Of a stretch of 64,000 bases of DNA, positions 62,160 to 64,000 are shown one piece after another. The notes beneath the pieces are model-generated. The model had not been told where the DNA came from. It did not search any database and saw only the letters and a list, made by a program, of their open reading frames with translations. The DNA comes from Eutrophovita sp913057845 (GTDB lineage Bacteria; Pseudomonadota; Gammaproteobacteria; Burkholderiales; Eutrophovitaceae). The stretch is taken from positions 62,001 through 126,000 of the forward strand of contig CAWUVH010000004.1 in assembly GCA_963925895.1 (NCBI GenBank), read 5' to 3'. A program made the position numbers and the translations under genes. Numbering within the stretch: the stretch's first letter is position 1; every line of letters begins with the position of its first letter.

Positions 62160-63098
62160 GTGACAATAGCTTTTTTGTTTCCCGGGCAAGGATCCCAATC
62201 GGTGGGCATGATGGATGTTTTCTCCGAGGTTAGGGTTGTTAAAGACACATTTGAAGAGGCCTCGGTAATCCTCCAACAGGATATGTGGCAGCTCGCGCAC
62301 GCGGGTTCAGAGGACCAACTCGCGCTCACAACCAACACCCAACCTTTAATGCTCATATCTGACGTTGCGATGTATCGCGCTTGGATCAAACTAGGCGGCA
62401 AGTTACCTTCAATTTTAGCTGGGCATAGTCTGGGAGAATATGCCGCTTTGGTAGCGTCTGGTGCACTTAACTTCACCGATGCAGTACCGCTTGTTCGGCA
62501 AAGGTCAGAACTGATGCAAAATGCCGTGCCATCAGGTGTTGGTGCAATGGCTGCAGTGTTGGGCTTGAGTGATGAAAACATTACCTTAGCGTGTCAAAAC
62601 GCTACGGCAGAGGGAGGAGTAGCGGAACCCGCAAATTACAACGCCCCAGGACAAGTCGTGATAGCTGGGAACAAAGAAACGGTTGAAAAAGCCGTTGAGG
62701 AGGCAAAAAAACTTGGTGCTAAGCGCGCAATGTTGCTTGCAATGAGCACCCCGTCTCACTGTAGCCTCATCAAACCAGCAGCAGACCTATTTGCATCAGT
62801 TTTAGACACAGTAAGTATTGGATCTACGGAGATTCCAGTCGTGCATAACGAAAACGTTCAAGAATCGAGTACAGCGCAGGATATTAAAGAGCGTTTATAT
62901 CAACAACTATTTAAGCCGGTTCGTTGGGTTGAGACTATTCGCCATATTGTTAAGAAAGACATTCGTATCGGATGCGAATGTGGTCCAGGAAAAGTAATTA
63001 CCGGTCTCAACAAACGAATCGACAAAGAGTTCCAAATGATTTCTTTGGCCTCTCCAGAGGCAATGGAGCTAGCCATGAACGAATTTTCAGGAGGTTAA
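62160..63098 (+). CDS. fabD: Malonyl-CoA-ACP transacylase
   Basis: 312-aa transacylase making malonyl-ACP. Opening AFLFPGQGSQSVGM, catalytic Ser90 in GHSLGEYAAL and the ST-PSHCSLI histidine motif. GTG start preceded by AAAGGAAT. Two bases before fabG, so cotranscribed. Confidence 0.96.
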   Translation: MTIAFLFPGQGSQSVGMMDVFSEVRVVKDTFEEASVILQQDMWQLAHAGSEDQLALTTNTQPLMLISDVAMYRAWIKLGGKLPSILAGHSLGEYAALVASGALNFTDAVPLVRQRSELMQNAVPSGVGAMAAVLGLSDENITLACQNATAEGGVAEPANYNAPGQVVIAGNKETVEKAVEEAKKLGAKRAMLLAMSTPSHCSLIKPAADLFASVLDTVSIGSTEIPVVHNENVQESSTAQDIKERLYQQLFKPVRWVETIRHIVKKDIRIGCECGPGKVITGLNKRIDKEFQMISLASPEAMELAMNEFSGG

Positions 63099-63100
63099 CT

Positions 63101-63850
63101 ATGAATATAAGTTTGGCAGGTGAGGTGATCCTCGTGACTGGAGCGAGTCGCGGCATCGGTGCAGAGATTGCAAAGACGTTGGGTCTTGCGGGTGCAACCG
63201 TTGCAGGAACAGCCACTACAGATGAAGGGGCAAATCGGATTACTGAGATCTTCAAAAAAGAGAACATATCAGGTCGTGGCTATCGATTGGATGTCTCTAA
63301 GGTAGAAGAGTGCACTGCAGTCCTCTCGGAAGTAGAGAAGACACACGGGGCCATTTCAATCCTCATCAACAACGCTGGCATCACCAGAGATAATCTATTG
63401 ATGAGAATGAAAGAAGATGAATGGGATGACATCATGGATACCAATCTCAAGTCTGTCTATCGGCTCTCAAAACTCGTATGTCGGGGCATGATGAAAGCGC
63501 GATCTGGAAAAATCATCAACTTGACCTCTGTTGTTGGGTTCATGGGTAACGCGGGTCAATCCAATTATGCTGCCGCGAAAGCAGGAATCGTGGGGTTCAG
63601 TAAATCTCTAGCCCGAGAACTCGGTGGGAGAAATATCAACGTTAATTGCGTGGCCCCTGGTTTTATTGATACAGAAATGACACAAGGTTTGGCCGAAGAG
63701 CAGAAAAAAACCTTAATTAATCAAGTGCCTTTAGGCCGTTTGGGCGAAGTCTCAGATATTGCGAATGCCGTTTTATTTTTGGCATCCAATCTATCCAGAT
63801 ACATCACAGGATCAACGATTCATGTCAATGGTGGCATGTTGATGGAATAG
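63101..63850 (+). CDS. fabG: 3-oxoacyl-ACP reductase
   Basis: 249-aa NADPH reductase of fatty-acid elongation. TGASRGIG (13-20), NNAG, and Ser143, Tyr156, Lys160 (GQSNYAAAKAGI) are present. The start is fixed by AGGAGG seven bases upstream. Followed by a terminator-like hairpin before acpP. Confidence 0.97.
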   Translation: MNISLAGEVILVTGASRGIGAEIAKTLGLAGATVAGTATTDEGANRITEIFKKENISGRGYRLDVSKVEECTAVLSEVEKTHGAISILINNAGITRDNLLMRMKEDEWDDIMDTNLKSVYRLSKLVCRGMMKARSGKIINLTSVVGFMGNAGQSNYAAAKAGIVGFSKSLARELGGRNINVNCVAPGFIDTEMTQGLAEEQKKTLINQVPLGRLGEVSDIANAVLFLASNLSRYITGSTIHVNGGMLME

Positions 63851-63886
63851 ACCCAAAGTTGCCTTTTATTTGGTAAAATACCGCGC

Positions 63887-63921
63887 TTTAGTGAAGCGAA
63901 TTCACTAAATCATTTTTTTTT
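63887..63921 (+). terminator. Terminator/attenuator between fabG and acpP
   Basis: Perfect 9-bp stem TTTAGTGAA/TTCACTAAA with loop GCGAA, then TCA and nine Ts. It lies 21 bases before the acpP start, so it could stop or attenuate read-through from fabG. Confidence 0.85.
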
Positions 63922-63942
63922 AGAAACTGAGGGGTTTTGTAC

Positions 63943-64000
63943 ATGGAATCAATCGAGCAACGCGTCAAGAAAATTGTTGCTGAGCAGCTGGGTGTTAACG
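63943..64000 (+). CDS. acpP: Acyl carrier protein (partial, 5' end only)
   Basis: Cut off by the window end. The first 19 codons read MESIEQRVKKIVAEQLGVN, the typical AcpP start. TGAGGGG ribosome site. Position after fabG confirms it. Confidence 0.95.
   Translation, partial: MESIEQRVKKIVAEQLGVN

Overview
The window is a compact, roughly 45% GC bacterial chromosome segment. Two gene orders, tyrB/aspC-like aminotransferase–uvrB–LMW phosphatase–(rne)–rluC–HAD–Rieske–sppA–maf–yceD–rpmF–plsX–fabH–fabD–fabG–acpP and smc–zipA–ligA, are typical of Betaproteobacteria (Burkholderiales-like). Proteins such as ZipA, RNase E, ExoX and DUF3422 also fit a beta/gammaproteobacterium. The low GC, short intergenic gaps, carbamoyltransferase cassette and PQQ/cytochrome modules would suit a marine or freshwater lineage, but that is inference; no rRNA is present to place it.

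Layout. 0.3-5.3 kb: MFS transporter, Bax-inhibitor-1-like protein, two small membrane proteins and a large OsmC-YcaO fusion. 5.3-6.0 kb: structured spacer with an overlooked 44-aa basic protein and a strong terminator. 6.0-9.8 kb: DUF3422 protein, then a three-gene cassette (SxtJ-like, 50-aa SxtK/DUF5989-like, NodU/SxtI-type carbamoyltransferase). 10.4-17.7 kb: SulP transporter, monomeric isocitrate dehydrogenase, MDR oxidoreductase, tadA, L,D-transpeptidase, SDR, and queF in reverse. 17.8-26.4 kb: one tightly packed run smc-zipA-ligA-galU-hpt-def, converging on glnD and map. 29.9-46.7 kb: accessory metabolic region with an exported Tat-type amidohydrolase, FmdB zinc ribbon, di-haem oxidoreductase, exoX, a reverse cluster of a DehI-like protein and two small secreted proteins, a GST, a tautomerase, an atypical SDR, an enolase-superfamily enzyme, a LivK-like binding protein, a PQQ sugar dehydrogenase with its own cytochrome c and a Rap1a-like protein, an LprI-like protein and a MetX-like exported hydrolase. 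46.9-48.0 kb: a GC-rich GST next to an IS66 transposase remnant, the only clear sign of mobile DNA. 48.0-64.0 kb: GFA protein, tRNA-Asn, then the conserved aminotransferase/uvrB/rne/rluC and fatty-acid clusters, ending inside acpP.

How it works together. The housekeeping blocks cover chromosome structure, division, repair, RNA decay and lipid initiation. The accessory middle is dominated by periplasmic redox and small-molecule handling: predicted exported dehydrogenases, c-type cytochromes, GSTs, a tautomerase and solute binding. I saw no CRISPR array, no prophage and no complete insertion sequence. The best candidates for under-described biology are the OsmC-YcaO fusion, the SxtJ/K/I-like cassette, the PQQ dehydrogenase-cytochrome-Rap1a unit, the Tyr-less SDR, a 33-aa cationic amphipathic mini-ORF, and several strong palindromes/hairpins upstream of genes (icd, sulP, acpP, rne).
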